Source: a virus. Taken from it: 64,000 bases of DNA. A program made the position numbers and the translations under genes. Positions 31,994-41,997 of the stretch are shown here, one piece after another (within the stretch, counting starts at the first letter, position 1; each line of letters opens with the position of its first letter). The notes below the pieces were generated by a model that did no database searches, was not told where the DNA came from, and was given only the letters and a program-made list of their open reading frames with translations. Location: IMG/VR virus record IMGVR_UViG_3300032401_000008, positions 1-64,000 of that record; one strand, given 5' to 3'.

Positions 31994-32665
31994 ATGTCAA
32001 CAATAGGTGATTTAGCAAGAGGTGCTCTTGAGTTACTTACTCCAGAAAGTAACTTAGATAGGCTTACATTTAAAAAATATAAGGGAGAAACTATAGCTGC
32101 TGCTCTAGAAGAAGGCAATTTTGATGTGGAGCCAGAAGTAAGTATAGCCTTAAAAGTAAACCCACAATCTATAGACAGAAAAAAAGCAAAAATTACACAA
32201 AAAGTTCAAACAAACGCACCAGGAAGGTTTATAGTTTTTGACTGGGGTACAGATTTAGAAACAATAAGCATAAGCGGATGTACTGGAAATCTTCTTCCCA
32301 CGGTAGTTCAATCTGGAACTAATCCACTAGATTTCCTTGGTGTAGATAATAAAGATTTTAATAACCTTCTTTATGGAAAAATGACATATTTTGAACTACT
32401 AAATATGTCACCTAAATATAAGACTTTCAAAAAACTTGAAAACCTATTCAAAAACTTTGACGCGGATAGAGATGTGCTTATATTAGAACTAGGGGAAGAA
32501 ATTATGCGAATTTTCTTTACTGATTTTTCTTTTTCTATTGCGGCGGATTCTCCTTGGAATTGGAAATATAACATAACAGTAATAAACTTAGCAGATTTAA
32601 GAGATCAAGAAAAAAGAGAAGATACTGATTTTCCCAAAAACGGACTTATAGATCTAGGGGCATAA
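31994..32665 (+). CDS. Baseplate/tail-tip protein after the tape measure (LysM-type position)
   Basis: 223 residues, beta-rich, with VNPQSIDRKKAKI and GRFIVFDWGTDLETISISGCTG segments of the kind found in phage baseplate proteins that join tube and hub, the place occupied by LysM-type tail proteins in other myoviruses. It ends on the first base of the hub gene. Confidence 0.65.
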   Translation: MSTIGDLARGALELLTPESNLDRLTFKKYKGETIAAALEEGNFDVEPEVSIALKVNPQSIDRKKAKITQKVQTNAPGRFIVFDWGTDLETISISGCTGNLLPTVVQSGTNPLDFLGVDNKDFNNLLYGKMTYFELLNMSPKYKTFKKLENLFKNFDADRDVLILELGEEIMRIFFTDFSFSIAADSPWNWKYNITVINLADLRDQEKREDTDFPKNGLIDLGA

Positions 32666-34668
32666 TGGCAGACCCTATTTTTGAAACAATATTTCAAACT
32701 CTTTATAGGTACCGTATAGAGTGTGGTCCTAACAAGAGTGCTTATCAATATGTTCCAAAAGCATATAATATTTCTGTTTTTGATGTCCCATATATAGTCC
32801 CAGACCAAACTATTAAACCAAAAACAATAATCACTATAGATTTTAATCATACTTATGCTATTGGTGGTGAACGGTTAGTCTCAGAAACAACGTTAAGAAA
32901 TACTACAAAAGAATTACTAAATTTCTTCTATTATTATTTTGAATATGAGCTTTCTTATAACAAATCTTGGACTACGGGAAACACTTTATTTAAAGATGCA
33001 TTATCTAGGTCTAAAAAATTAGAAGACTTAGATTCTATGTCTGAATTTATAAACTATATTATGAATTTTTTTCTAACTAGCATTTCTGTGCAAAGAAAAA
33101 TATGTGAAGTAGGTACTGCTTCTTTTACGCTAAAAGACAACTGGAATGTCAAAACTAGTGAAAAAATAAGATTATTTTTTAACAAAACTGTTGGTATTTT
33201 AAATCAGCTTCTTGTACCTATGTTACCTGTCATGATTTGGTCACAAGGAAGAATTTATAAAGATTGGATATTCCCTCTGTTTGATGGTTTTATAACCTCA
33301 GTAACAGACGCAAACAGTGAGGGGTTTATATCAATTACTGTGAATTGTCGAGATGGTCTAGAGGTTGCCAGATTTAGTCATGAAATGGTAAATCCAGCAA
33401 TAGTACAATACGGTGAACGCGAAGGAAAAACACAAAACCAACTAAATATGTTTCAAATGCCTTTTTATAACATAGATCATTTCAAAATTGTTCAGGCAAT
33501 GTTTCTGGGCGGGTCTATAGTTTGGGATAGTGAAAAAGGTAAAACCAGAGATGTTATTGTTGGTAAGAAAAAATCTGGATTCCAATCATTTGATGGAATA
33601 GGCAATTATGAACTAATAGCAGATTTTTATGAAGACGAGTCCTATACAGATAGGGTTCTAGACAAAACCCCAGTTACCTTAGCAGAAGATAGGGCTATAA
33701 AAAAAGATGAATTTTGTATTTATACTGCTTTAGCAAAAACATCGCACAAAAGACCTAGAAATGTAGTTACTTGGGGAGCACAAATAACCCCTTATAGAGT
33801 TTTTAGCTTTACTGGAATAGACGTATTTCAATCAAATTTTGATTCTCGTTTATCTATATTGCAAGATGTAGCAAGGCTTGTTTACTATCAACTCTACGTA
33901 GATTCTTGGGGAAACATACAATACCACCCATATAGACTAGCTACTAATTTTATAAAGTATGATTTACTCTATTTTATTGATGGAGAAAAAATAGAGCATG
34001 AAAATATTTTTCCTGGAGCACAAATAATTGGGCCAGAAGAATCCTTTAGCTCAAGCGCTATGTATAATATAGAAGAGCTTATTACTCATTTACGTTTAGT
34101 TGGTGTAGAAAATACTACGCAAATTACTCCTGAATTAGGAAGTCTAATTGGCGGCGCTACAGCAACTACTTTAGAAAGCAGATTTGGATACAGGCGTGCA
34201 GAACTTACTTGTCCCCTAATAAACGATCCTATTTGGGTAGAAGACGATTCAGGGGAAATTATGCGTTTTCCGGATTTCGCTGCACGGGAATTACTTATGT
34301 TTATGAACGCAGAATTATATAGTAGATCTGACACAATTGTTTTTAGACCTGAATTAGAATTAGCTATGCCTATTTGTATTATGCCTGGAAGAGAAATATT
34401 TTATGTGCAGTCTATAACACATACTATAGAAATAGGTGGTACAGCCAGAACAGAAATAAGTAGTAACTTTGGGAGAGACTTTTTATCACAACCTCCAGAT
34501 GTTCATAATTTGATGATACAGGCAGACCAATATTTCAAAGGAAACAAACCTTTAGATCTTTCTTCACCAATAAGGAAGATTGCAGGGACATTTATTAATA
34601 CAATTACAACAAAATACGAAGCATTTCAAAAAGAGGTAATTAACATATTTGATTTTAAAAAGGTCTAA
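32665..34668 (+). CDS. Baseplate hub protein (gp27/gpD-like)
   Basis: 667 residues. An N-terminal helical region is followed by a beta-rich body with GFITSVTDANSEGFISITVNC (two-barrel hub fold) and a C-terminal part with VQSITHTIEIGGTARTEI, the usual final hairpin of hub proteins (HTIEVGG-type). Hubs cap the tube and hold the spike. Located between the tape measure neighbour and the spike gene. Confidence 0.72.
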   Translation: MADPIFETIFQTLYRYRIECGPNKSAYQYVPKAYNISVFDVPYIVPDQTIKPKTIITIDFNHTYAIGGERLVSETTLRNTTKELLNFFYYYFEYELSYNKSWTTGNTLFKDALSRSKKLEDLDSMSEFINYIMNFFLTSISVQRKICEVGTASFTLKDNWNVKTSEKIRLFFNKTVGILNQLLVPMLPVMIWSQGRIYKDWIFPLFDGFITSVTDANSEGFISITVNCRDGLEVARFSHEMVNPAIVQYGEREGKTQNQLNMFQMPFYNIDHFKIVQAMFLGGSIVWDSEKGKTRDVIVGKKKSGFQSFDGIGNYELIADFYEDESYTDRVLDKTPVTLAEDRAIKKDEFCIYTALAKTSHKRPRNVVTWGAQITPYRVFSFTGIDVFQSNFDSRLSILQDVARLVYYQLYVDSWGNIQYHPYRLATNFIKYDLLYFIDGEKIEHENIFPGAQIIGPEESFSSSAMYNIEELITHLRLVGVENTTQITPELGSLIGGATATTLESRFGYRRAELTCPLINDPIWVEDDSGEIMRFPDFAARELLMFMNAELYSRSDTIVFRPELELAMPICIMPGREIFYVQSITHTIEIGGTARTEISSNFGRDFLSQPPDVHNLMIQADQYFKGNKPLDLSSPIRKIAGTFINTITTKYEAFQKEVINIFDFKKV

Positions 34669-34680
34669 TTAAAATGTATG

Positions 34681-34690
34681 ATAATACACA
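34681..34690 (-). promoter_or_regulatory. Promoter-like word TGTGTATTAT, antisense in the hub-spike gap
   Basis: Minus-strand TGTGTATTAT, the same ten bases as at 24498-24507. It points leftward into the hub gene. In an AT-rich gap this may be chance. Confidence 0.2.
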
Positions 34691-34731
34691 AAGTTAAAAA
34701 ACCACGTATAGCGAAACCCAGTAGGTAATTT

Positions 34732-35868
34732 ATGCCCTATTCTACTCAAAAACTTACATTAGCTCCTGCTAAAGTAACTTCTACAAATATAAATGACAGA
34801 TTAGTAAACGTAGCTTGGATTGGAAGATCTGCTGGCGTAAATAATGTATTAGTTTTAGGAAGCCATGGAAATCTATCTTTTCCAAAAGTAGGAGATGTGG
34901 GATTAGTAGCTAGATTTGAAAACTGGGCTTACTATTTAGGTAATATAGAATATGGCTATGCAAAAAAGGTAGCAGGAGAGATAAAAGACGAAAGAACAGG
35001 AGAAACTATTCTTACAAAATTGGTAAAAGATGGAGAAGTTTTTATAACTAATATGCTAAAACAAACCTTCCTGTCTTTTCCAAATTCTGGAGATATGGGT
35101 CTTCTAAATGGCCTAAGCGAAGGAATAAAATATCTAAGTAAATATAGGTTGTTAAAAACAGCTGCATTAACTTTACAGTTTGCAGGTAACGGAGTTATGG
35201 CAGCCTTGGGTTCTGTAATAAGAGATCTTCCTGGGCAAGGACCAACAGTGAGTCTGGGAGATAGCCTAACACCTGCGGTAGAAGCCTATATAGAAGTAAA
35301 AGAAAACGGTGTTAAATTAGGAAGAGCCCATTTGGGATATGTAAAAGATACTACTCTTGGAATTGACGAAATAAGTTCTTTTGGTTCTAGGCTACGAGGT
35401 ATTCTAGAGGTAACTGCTGGTCCTGCTCCTCTAGCTTCACTAAAGATAGATGAAGTAAGCAATATTGAACTTACCTCTATGACTGGAAAACTAAAGCAAT
35501 CCGCGCCACTAGGTATAGAACTAACCGCTGCGTCTGGGTCTATAAAACAAACAGCTCTTTCTAGTATAGAGCACTCTGTACTCGCGGGTAACTTTATGGC
35601 AGACGGGGTACAAATTAAACTAGGAGGGGCGTCCGCAAATCAGTCCGTAATAAAAGGAACCACGTATACTACAGCAGAAAGTGCCTTTATGGACGCCCTA
35701 ACTGTGTTCTCTTCTGCTCTTCTAACGTTTGTTTCTGGGCTAAATCCAGCTACTTTAACAGCACAAGCGGTTCCCATGGTAGCAGCTACCACCACTCTGA
35801 AAACAGCAATTAGTAATTTTAAAGTAGCCCTGACATCTGCACTATCTGCAAAAACGTTCACGGTCTAG
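34732..35868 (+). CDS. Baseplate central spike (OB-fold plus repeats)
   Basis: 378 residues. Residues 15-80 form an OB-like barrel with PKVGDVGLVARFENWAYYLG, the start of gpV/gp5-type spikes. The middle (about 180-300) has short beta repeats with Lys/Thr/Ser that fit a trimeric needle, and the last 60 residues are a helical hydrophobic tail. The spike pierces the outer membrane on contraction. A 63-base gap precedes it. Confidence 0.75.
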   Translation: MPYSTQKLTLAPAKVTSTNINDRLVNVAWIGRSAGVNNVLVLGSHGNLSFPKVGDVGLVARFENWAYYLGNIEYGYAKKVAGEIKDERTGETILTKLVKDGEVFITNMLKQTFLSFPNSGDMGLLNGLSEGIKYLSKYRLLKTAALTLQFAGNGVMAALGSVIRDLPGQGPTVSLGDSLTPAVEAYIEVKENGVKLGRAHLGYVKDTTLGIDEISSFGSRLRGILEVTAGPAPLASLKIDEVSNIELTSMTGKLKQSAPLGIELTAASGSIKQTALSSIEHSVLAGNFMADGVQIKLGGASANQSVIKGTTYTTAESAFMDALTVFSSALLTFVSGLNPATLTAQAVPMVAATTTLKTAISNFKVALTSALSAKTFTV

Positions 35869-35908
35869 AGTTAAAGCACTTTTAGGTTTTTAGGGTAGAC
35901 TGTTTTTC

Positions 35909-36415
35909 ATGGCTTATACAGATAACTCTGACGAATCTATTGCTTGTCTTTGTGCTTTTATCGCAACCTTTGGTGAAAACCAAAAAAAGCAATTAAAAGC
36001 ACTAGTTGAAAATTTAAATGCTCTTATAGATGTTGCAGAATTGGCAGTTAAGATAATTAGTCAACTAGTCGCGGTAGAAGACCAGCTACGTTTGGCTGGG
36101 TTAAAAATACTAGAACAGTTGTTATCTACAGCTGTTGACACAGTTAAAAAACCTGTTGCGTTTCTTTTTGCAGCAACAAAAAACTTTGCGGATTGCCCTC
36201 CTGTTGCTAATGTATCGGCAGTAACAAAAACTGTCCAGGATTTTTTATTTTCTGACGTAGAGGATTTGCAATTTCAAATTAGGCTATATCAAGAAGCACT
36301 AAATAAAAAGAACTATGATTTAGCTCTGTTACGGCAGGCAAGAGACATACTAAATGACCTGGTAGAAGCAATAGATTCTTGCGACCTAAAAAAAATAAAA
36401 AGTAACGTGATATAA
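35909..36415 (+). CDS. Helical baseplate-region protein of unknown function
   Basis: 168 residues, predicted all helical, with paired Cys (CLC at about 13-15 and single Cys near 96 and 160). It lies between spike and baseplate J genes, where wedge or gp25-like genes are often found, but it lacks a gp25-like pattern. Function unknown. Confidence 0.6.
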   Translation: MAYTDNSDESIACLCAFIATFGENQKKQLKALVENLNALIDVAELAVKIISQLVAVEDQLRLAGLKILEQLLSTAVDTVKKPVAFLFAATKNFADCPPVANVSAVTKTVQDFLFSDVEDLQFQIRLYQEALNKKNYDLALLRQARDILNDLVEAIDSCDLKKIKSNVI

Positions 36416-36419
36416 AACG

Positions 36420-36429
36420 TGTGTATAAT
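36420..36429 (+). promoter_or_regulatory. Phage-type promoter of the baseplate J / fibre genes
   Basis: TGTGTATAAT, identical to the word at 24659-24668, 14 bases ahead of the ATG at 36444, again with GAGAGAG between. Confidence 0.55.
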
Positions 36430-36443
36430 AGAAGAGAGAGCCT

Positions 36444-37859
36444 ATGGCCGAAATAAAAACTATACAAACAATTCTGGCTGAACTTAGAACATTTCTAAGA
36501 TCTTTTAATAGAAGCTTAGACACTGGGGATAACAGCCTATCAAAAGACCTACTGCTTACACCCTATTCGTTAGCCGGAAAAGTAATTTTGGATCAAGTAG
36601 GTACCTTTAAAGACCTACATATTTTAGACTCGCTTTCCGGAACAGACTTAGATAATGAAGCATCAAACTATAAATTAGAAAGAAATACAGGTATAACTTC
36701 TACAGTTACACTTACATTTTATACAACGACAAGACCTATAGCAAACCTAACAATACCTGCCGCAACGCAAGTACAAACAGCAGGAACTACCTTATCTACA
36801 CCAATTTCTTTTTCTACAAACGGTGACACCACTTTTTTGTTATCTGATGTAGACAGTTATTACTCTTACGATAGATCCAGGTATGAGTTTTCTGCGGCTG
36901 CTACATGTATTACAACAGGAACACTTGGAAATGTGGGTATTGGGTATATAGCAAAACTAACTTCTTCTGTAACGGAAATTAGTGGTGTTACAAACTTAGT
37001 ATCAGCTATAGGTGGTGCGGATCAAGAAATAGATGATGACCTTAGAGAACGTATTCGTCAAATAGCTACGGGAAGAGATCTAAACATAGTTCGCGGGCTA
37101 AACGCAGAACTAAAAAGTTTAGGTTTTCTAGACGCCTATGCTGTGCGCTCCGAGGAGAGCGAAGCAGAAAGGGCTACCGGAGCAGAAGTTTATGTTATAG
37201 ATAACTCTATAGCAACCTATGTAGAAACGTTTACATATGATCCATCTAAATCTAGATATTACTTTTCTTTTAGGCCAATTTTAGATGTGTCTTATGTAAT
37301 TACTTCAGGAGGAGTATTATCCATTGCTAATTATTCAGTAAATAAAGATTCAACCTCCCCACTTCGTAGAAGTGTTCAAGCGTTGGATTATATTGAGATA
37401 TATGGAACAGCTGGGTTAGTCGCTGGAGAAACTTTTACTGTAACTTATTCATACTCTAATCAAATATATGCTTCCCAACAAACATTAGATTTGTCTGAAA
37501 ATAAAATTCTAACTTCTGACTTGCTAATAAAAAAAGCATATCCTATGTATTTATACATAAATGCTACCCTAACTCTTTTACAAAACGCAGATGCTCCTAC
37601 GACAAGAAACAGAGTTAGAAATGCTTTATCTCAATATGTATCTACAGAGTACAGACTAAATACAGATATTCAGAAAAGCGATTTGGTTAATATTCTACAA
37701 GAAGGTTATGGTGATTATCCAGTAACAACTGTTGATGCTGTAATTATTAATAATTATTATGTAAAAGATGAAAATGGTGTTGCATCTTTACCGATAAACG
37801 AAACTATAAGTATTAGCAAAAAACAACATGTTGTTCTTGCTAGTGCTGTGCTAATTTAG
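36444..37859 (+). CDS. Baseplate J-like protein
   Basis: 471 residues with the gpJ/gp6 layout: helical N-terminus, a DLDNEASNYKLERN segment, beta body with TIPAATQVQTAG, AAATCITTGTLGNVGIGYIAKL and the IGGADQEIDDDLRERIRQ motif that marks baseplate J proteins. It builds the baseplate wedge or rim that links hub and fibres. Preceded by its own promoter word. Confidence 0.85.
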   Translation: MAEIKTIQTILAELRTFLRSFNRSLDTGDNSLSKDLLLTPYSLAGKVILDQVGTFKDLHILDSLSGTDLDNEASNYKLERNTGITSTVTLTFYTTTRPIANLTIPAATQVQTAGTTLSTPISFSTNGDTTFLLSDVDSYYSYDRSRYEFSAAATCITTGTLGNVGIGYIAKLTSSVTEISGVTNLVSAIGGADQEIDDDLRERIRQIATGRDLNIVRGLNAELKSLGFLDAYAVRSEESEAERATGAEVYVIDNSIATYVETFTYDPSKSRYYFSFRPILDVSYVITSGGVLSIANYSVNKDSTSPLRRSVQALDYIEIYGTAGLVAGETFTVTYSYSNQIYASQQTLDLSENKILTSDLLIKKAYPMYLYINATLTLLQNADAPTTRNRVRNALSQYVSTEYRLNTDIQKSDLVNILQEGYGDYPVTTVDAVIINNYYVKDENGVASLPINETISISKKQHVVLASAVLI

Positions 37860-37867
37860 GCGAAACA

Positions 37868-40498
37868 ATGGCGACAAGAACAAGCGTACAAAGTGGCCCC
37901 TGGTCAGATGCTGCTACATGGGGAGCAGCTGCTCCAGGGGTTGGGGATTTAGCTGTTATTACTGGTGGTCACAGCGTATGGATTGACGGAGACATTACTG
38001 TCGGAGACGGATCAGCCAGCACTGCAACCCCAGCAATTAAAGTATACGGGGACTTATTATGGCGTAACCAAGTTGGGGATGCTGCTGCAAACTGGACATT
38101 GACCCTGAATGGTTGGTTATATTTTAGTAGCGATACAACTGATCCACTTCAAAGTTCAGGTAGGTGGTTTATTGGTTCAAGTGGTGTCCATACTGTAGGT
38201 CCTACTACTGTTTCAGTTGGGCCAATCCCAAATACTAGAACAGCTACTGTGTATTTTAATCTTGCTGCTAACTATCATGATATTTATATTCTTAAAGCAA
38301 ATGCAACACACGCAGGGCAACCCGCCTTTTATTTCTATGGTACACAAAAAGGTTTTGATGTTGCACCAAGTACAAGCGGAACAGTAGATTCTGCCTCTGA
38401 TAAAATTTCGTTTGTTGATAGTACCCTTACTGGTGCTGACGATTTATGGCGTGGGGCGTGGTTGGAAATTACCGGAGGCACAAATCTGGGTGAGTGTAGA
38501 GAAATTACGGCATACAATTCTGTTACAGACACACTTTCCTGGTCCCAATACGAACCAATGCCTGTTGCGTGTGACAATACTACAACATACACATTAGTAC
38601 ATAACTATCAGCGCGCTTATCTGACAAATCATATCTCTGTATCTGGTGCGGGCAAAGCAATGACCGTTGACAGGCCCGTTAACTGGACAATTGGTCAACG
38701 AGTCGCAATTAGTGCAGGTGCTAATCAATCCGCCGCTCAGGTCGGTTACCGTGGTGAAGTTGCCACGATCGATGGTAAAGTTGACGAAAAAACCTATACT
38801 GTCAACTGTTCTTGGTTACATGATGTAGGCAACTTTGTTACCGTTATGGATAGAAATATTGTTTTCAATTCTACTGTTCCTGCTGGTGCGGGCGCGGCAA
38901 GAGGATTTAGGTTTAACTTAGCTGCTGGGGTGGCTACAACAATACCAACGTTTGTCTTTTCCTGGTGTCAATTTAGAAACTGCGGGTATAGTGGTGCGTT
39001 AATTTACACACAACAAATACCAAACTTTCCAACTATACAAAATTGTTCTGTAGAAGGACAACTTTATAACGGGAATGCCAGCGTTACTGGTCCTGTAGTT
39101 TTTCTTGGTGGTATTAGTAGTTGTATGCCTGCAACAGCTTATCAACTGGATAATATTCATTGTGCTATGGTTCGTGGTATTTTGAATATGCAGAATGACT
39201 GGCAATCTGTAGTCAGCGGAGATACGGTTGAAAAACAAAAAGCTGCTTTATTTAGAGACCTAACAATTACAAGTACAGATGGCGGTGCAGGGTATCTAGG
39301 AGCTTGTTATAATAGTTTTATCTATCCTCCTACATTTAAAAATACATGGTATTCAGGAATCACTCCTATAGCTACTACTGGTGGTGGTGGGTGTTTTACT
39401 GGAAGTATAAATATTGAAACATTACGTGTATTATGTATAACTAGCGGTAGTGGTATTGTTCTTGTTGGAGATAGTTTTAGTGTATCCCAGCCAAGTGCAG
39501 GTAGAGTAATAAAAATAAATAATGTCAATATGGTAGGAATCAATAGTACTTATTTTGCTATTCAACTGGCGGGAGTTGGTTGCAAAGCAACTAATATTTA
39601 TATACAAAACTGCCGTATGCGTAACTGGGGAGCAGGCATATATTTATATGTGGCAGGATTAGCGGATATATATCTTACCAACAATATGTATGATGAGATA
39701 AAAAGTACTACATACGGGGCTTTGTTTTTCGGAAGCGAGGAGATGTGTTGTAATGTATATGAGGCAAATAGCAAATATGGTACTGTAGTACCGAATGTTT
39801 CAAAGAATGTAGGTATGATTAATACATATAATACTCGAACACAAGGAAGATATGTGTCTAATAACTGTACGTATGTAAATCCTTCTTCCCTTCTTTTAGG
39901 ACCGGCACAAACAAATGCTGTGTTCAATATCCTTTCTTACACTCTTGTCAACCCACAAGGCACTTGGAATTATCTTATAGCTCCTATGGAACATTTTTGT
40001 GTAGAAGTAGCTAATGCAACCGTAAATGGTACTCCTAATAAGTTTTTGGCCGTTGGTCAGGGTGGTATGATTATCACTAAAGAGGCGCACCCGATCGACC
40101 CACGAGTAAATACCAATATACAACTTAAAGTAGTTCCAGGTAGTAGTGTTGGTCAATGTGCGGTCAATAATCGTGCGCCTATTACTTATTATAAGGCTGC
40201 TGGGCAAACAATTACTGCTAGCGTATATGTTTTGAAAACTGTTTCACAGGTAACTGGTAAACGGCCACAATTGCATATGTTTATTGATGGCGCAGATCAC
40301 GTATGTGAAATGTCAGATGTTACCGACACATGGGAGCAACTTACCCTAACACGTACTATAACGAATAATGATGTTGCCAAAATTTGGTTTACTTGTTGTA
40401 ATAATCCTCGTTATGTGGATAGTCATGCAAGTAGTTTTGCGGGTGAACCATTAATCAATAGTGTAACTGTTTATTTTGATGAGTTAGATATTTCTTAG
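37868..40498 (+). CDS. Tail spike/fibre protein with G8-like and beta-helix domains
   Basis: 876 residues. Residues 10-110 have the G8 pattern (SDAATWG...GDLAVITGGHSVWIDG, then VYGDLLW and a GRWFIGSSGVH strand). The centre is a parallel beta-helix with Gly/Asn/Cys-rich strands, and the last 150 residues are a jelly-roll-like ending. Such proteins bind or cleave surface polysaccharide. It is the first of the large fibre-type genes and follows baseplate J by eight bases. Confidence 0.7.
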   Translation: MATRTSVQSGPWSDAATWGAAAPGVGDLAVITGGHSVWIDGDITVGDGSASTATPAIKVYGDLLWRNQVGDAAANWTLTLNGWLYFSSDTTDPLQSSGRWFIGSSGVHTVGPTTVSVGPIPNTRTATVYFNLAANYHDIYILKANATHAGQPAFYFYGTQKGFDVAPSTSGTVDSASDKISFVDSTLTGADDLWRGAWLEITGGTNLGECREITAYNSVTDTLSWSQYEPMPVACDNTTTYTLVHNYQRAYLTNHISVSGAGKAMTVDRPVNWTIGQRVAISAGANQSAAQVGYRGEVATIDGKVDEKTYTVNCSWLHDVGNFVTVMDRNIVFNSTVPAGAGAARGFRFNLAAGVATTIPTFVFSWCQFRNCGYSGALIYTQQIPNFPTIQNCSVEGQLYNGNASVTGPVVFLGGISSCMPATAYQLDNIHCAMVRGILNMQNDWQSVVSGDTVEKQKAALFRDLTITSTDGGAGYLGACYNSFIYPPTFKNTWYSGITPIATTGGGGCFTGSINIETLRVLCITSGSGIVLVGDSFSVSQPSAGRVIKINNVNMVGINSTYFAIQLAGVGCKATNIYIQNCRMRNWGAGIYLYVAGLADIYLTNNMYDEIKSTTYGALFFGSEEMCCNVYEANSKYGTVVPNVSKNVGMINTYNTRTQGRYVSNNCTYVNPSSLLLGPAQTNAVFNILSYTLVNPQGTWNYLIAPMEHFCVEVANATVNGTPNKFLAVGQGGMIITKEAHPIDPRVNTNIQLKVVPGSSVGQCAVNNRAPITYYKAAGQTITASVYVLKTVSQVTGKRPQLHMFIDGADHVCEMSDVTDTWEQLTLTRTITNNDVAKIWFTCCNNPRYVDSHASSFAGEPLINSVTVYFDELDIS

Positions 40499-40506
40499 GT
40501 AAATTC

Positions 40507-40773
40507 ATGGCAACTTTAACCTTTTTGTGGGGAACAGAACCCCAAGTTACCACAGGAACCAAAGTTTTCCTATGTGGCACTGAACCGCAATACCGTCTTG
40601 GAGATTCTCCTATCCCGCCTGGTCCCACTACCAATTATATTTTTGAAATACTTATAGATAATGCTGTTGTTTACTCATGTACTAATAACATGGCACAGGA
40701 CGATGTTACAATAAACACAGAGGACTATTTAGGACTACATACTCTTACGTTTAGAATCAGAGGTATCTCGTGA
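40507..40773 (+). CDS. Small fibre-block protein with internal repeat
   Basis: 88 residues. The start contains two copies of a short repeat, FLWGTEPQ and FLCGTEPQ, followed by a Pro-rich hinge and an Ig-like beta part. It overlaps the next gene by four bases, so the two are coupled. Function unknown; probably a fibre or adaptor part. Confidence 0.6.
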   Translation: MATLTFLWGTEPQVTTGTKVFLCGTEPQYRLGDSPIPPGPTTNYIFEILIDNAVVYSCTNNMAQDDVTINTEDYLGLHTLTFRIRGIS

Positions 40774-41354
40774 AAATAATTTGGGTGGCAACAACTGGGG
40801 ATGATACTACGGGAAACGGAGCACGAGAAACTCCTTACAAAACTATAGAAAAGGCATTAACTGTCTTTGATAGTGGAGATCAAATACGTTTACTTTCAGG
40901 AACTTATATTACAACAGACTCCGTAGTAATTCAAGGAAAAGATGGATCTATTTTTGCAGAAGACCCGCAGGGTGCATACATACAACCAGAAAAAACAACG
41001 TTACATCAGGCAGGAATAGCTATTTTAGAGGCAGACAGATTTACTCTTCAAGGGATAAACGTAATTCAAGCAGCAGACAGTACAAATAACTTAATAGGTA
41101 TCTTTGCAAGTAATATTGACAATTTTTTGTGTTATACCTGTTCTGTAAGTAACTTTGAGTCCCCTTCTGGAGACGGGTATGGTATTTTTGCCACAGGGTC
41201 TTTAGGTCGTGTAGAAGATTGTCATGTGTCAAATTTAATTTTTGGTGGAAATGTTTACGGAATTAGAGTAATTGGACTAGATGTTATTGACTGTGAAGTA
41301 GAAAATTTATCTGGTGGACAAAATTGTTATTCTATATACGCAAGCCATGCTTAA
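40770..41354 (+). CDS. Beta-helix fibre protein, short
   Basis: 194 residues. WVATTGDDTTGNG...TPYKTIEKAL is the DUF1565-like N-cap that begins many right-handed beta-helices, and the rest is helix rungs with Cys and Asn ladders. GTG start overlapping the previous stop. It ends within an eight-base overlap of the next gene, so these may be segments of one fibre assembly. Confidence 0.65.
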   Translation: MKIIWVATTGDDTTGNGARETPYKTIEKALTVFDSGDQIRLLSGTYITTDSVVIQGKDGSIFAEDPQGAYIQPEKTTLHQAGIAILEADRFTLQGINVIQAADSTNNLIGIFASNIDNFLCYTCSVSNFESPSGDGYGIFATGSLGRVEDCHVSNLIFGGNVYGIRVIGLDVIDCEVENLSGGQNCYSIYASHA

Positions 41355-41964
41355 AATTTATTCTATAATTTCTGAAGGCTCTGGGACTTCACCAAAAGAA
41401 ATTTCTTTAAATTCCAATATATTACTGTACACAGATTCTTCTGGGGAAAATTTTGACTGGGAAGTTTTATCTCAACCTGAAAACTCAAACGCTGTATTAG
41501 TAAACCCAACAAGTTATAAAACCAGGTTTGGCCCTTTAGACACTTATGGAGTATATGTAATACAATTATGGGTAGATAGAAACTTATCAACACAAAAAAT
41601 GAATACTATTGCGCTATCTGTTCCAGAAGCGAAGTCTATTGTTACTCCAGCTGAACCAAAAACAGAGTATCATGGAAAAGTAAAAAATGGTGGTTTTGAA
41701 ATAGCTGGGGATAGCCTCGGTTTAGCTGCTTTTTGGAACATTGTGGATACCGCAGGGATTTTAGTTGTACCTTACGCAGGAACTACAAGAGGAAGAATCA
41801 AACCCGTAAATTTTACACCAACAGAAGAATATTCTATGTGTCTTGGTGATGATTTAGGAAACGTTTCTTCTTTTGTGGCGGGGGATGAATTTTCTATATC
41901 ACAAGAAATAGATTTTACAAATACAAAACAACTAATTTTGAAATTCAAATATACTAAAAGTTAA
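41347..41964 (+). CDS. Fibre protein with Ig-like domain and a truncated carbohydrate-binding-like domain (probable 5' part of a broken gene)
   Basis: 205 residues from the ATG at 41347. Residues 15-90 are Ig/PKD-like (NFDWEVLSQPENSNAVL, YGVYVIQLWVDR). Residues 112-205 begin a jelly-roll carbohydrate-binding-like domain (NGGFEIAGDSLGLAAFWNI) but stop at a strand, LKFKYTKS, short of the final strands. The missing last strand, AAYIDNVRL, opens the next gene in the same frame, so the gene appears broken by two single-base A-tract changes between 41955 and 41998. Confidence 0.6.
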   Translation: MLKIYSIISEGSGTSPKEISLNSNILLYTDSSGENFDWEVLSQPENSNAVLVNPTSYKTRFGPLDTYGVYVIQLWVDRNLSTQKMNTIALSVPEAKSIVTPAEPKTEYHGKVKNGGFEIAGDSLGLAAFWNIVDTAGILVVPYAGTTRGRIKPVNFTPTEEYSMCLGDDLGNVSSFVAGDEFSISQEIDFTNTKQLILKFKYTKS

Positions 41965-41997
41965 CTACAAGTACAACTAAAGCAGTAGAATTAAAAA

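Noticed and set aside
41314-41346. GTG at 41314 as start of the Ig-like fibre gene
   Set aside because: It would add 11 residues overlapping the preceding gene; the ATG at 41347 in an eight-base stop/start overlap is the normal coupled arrangement here.
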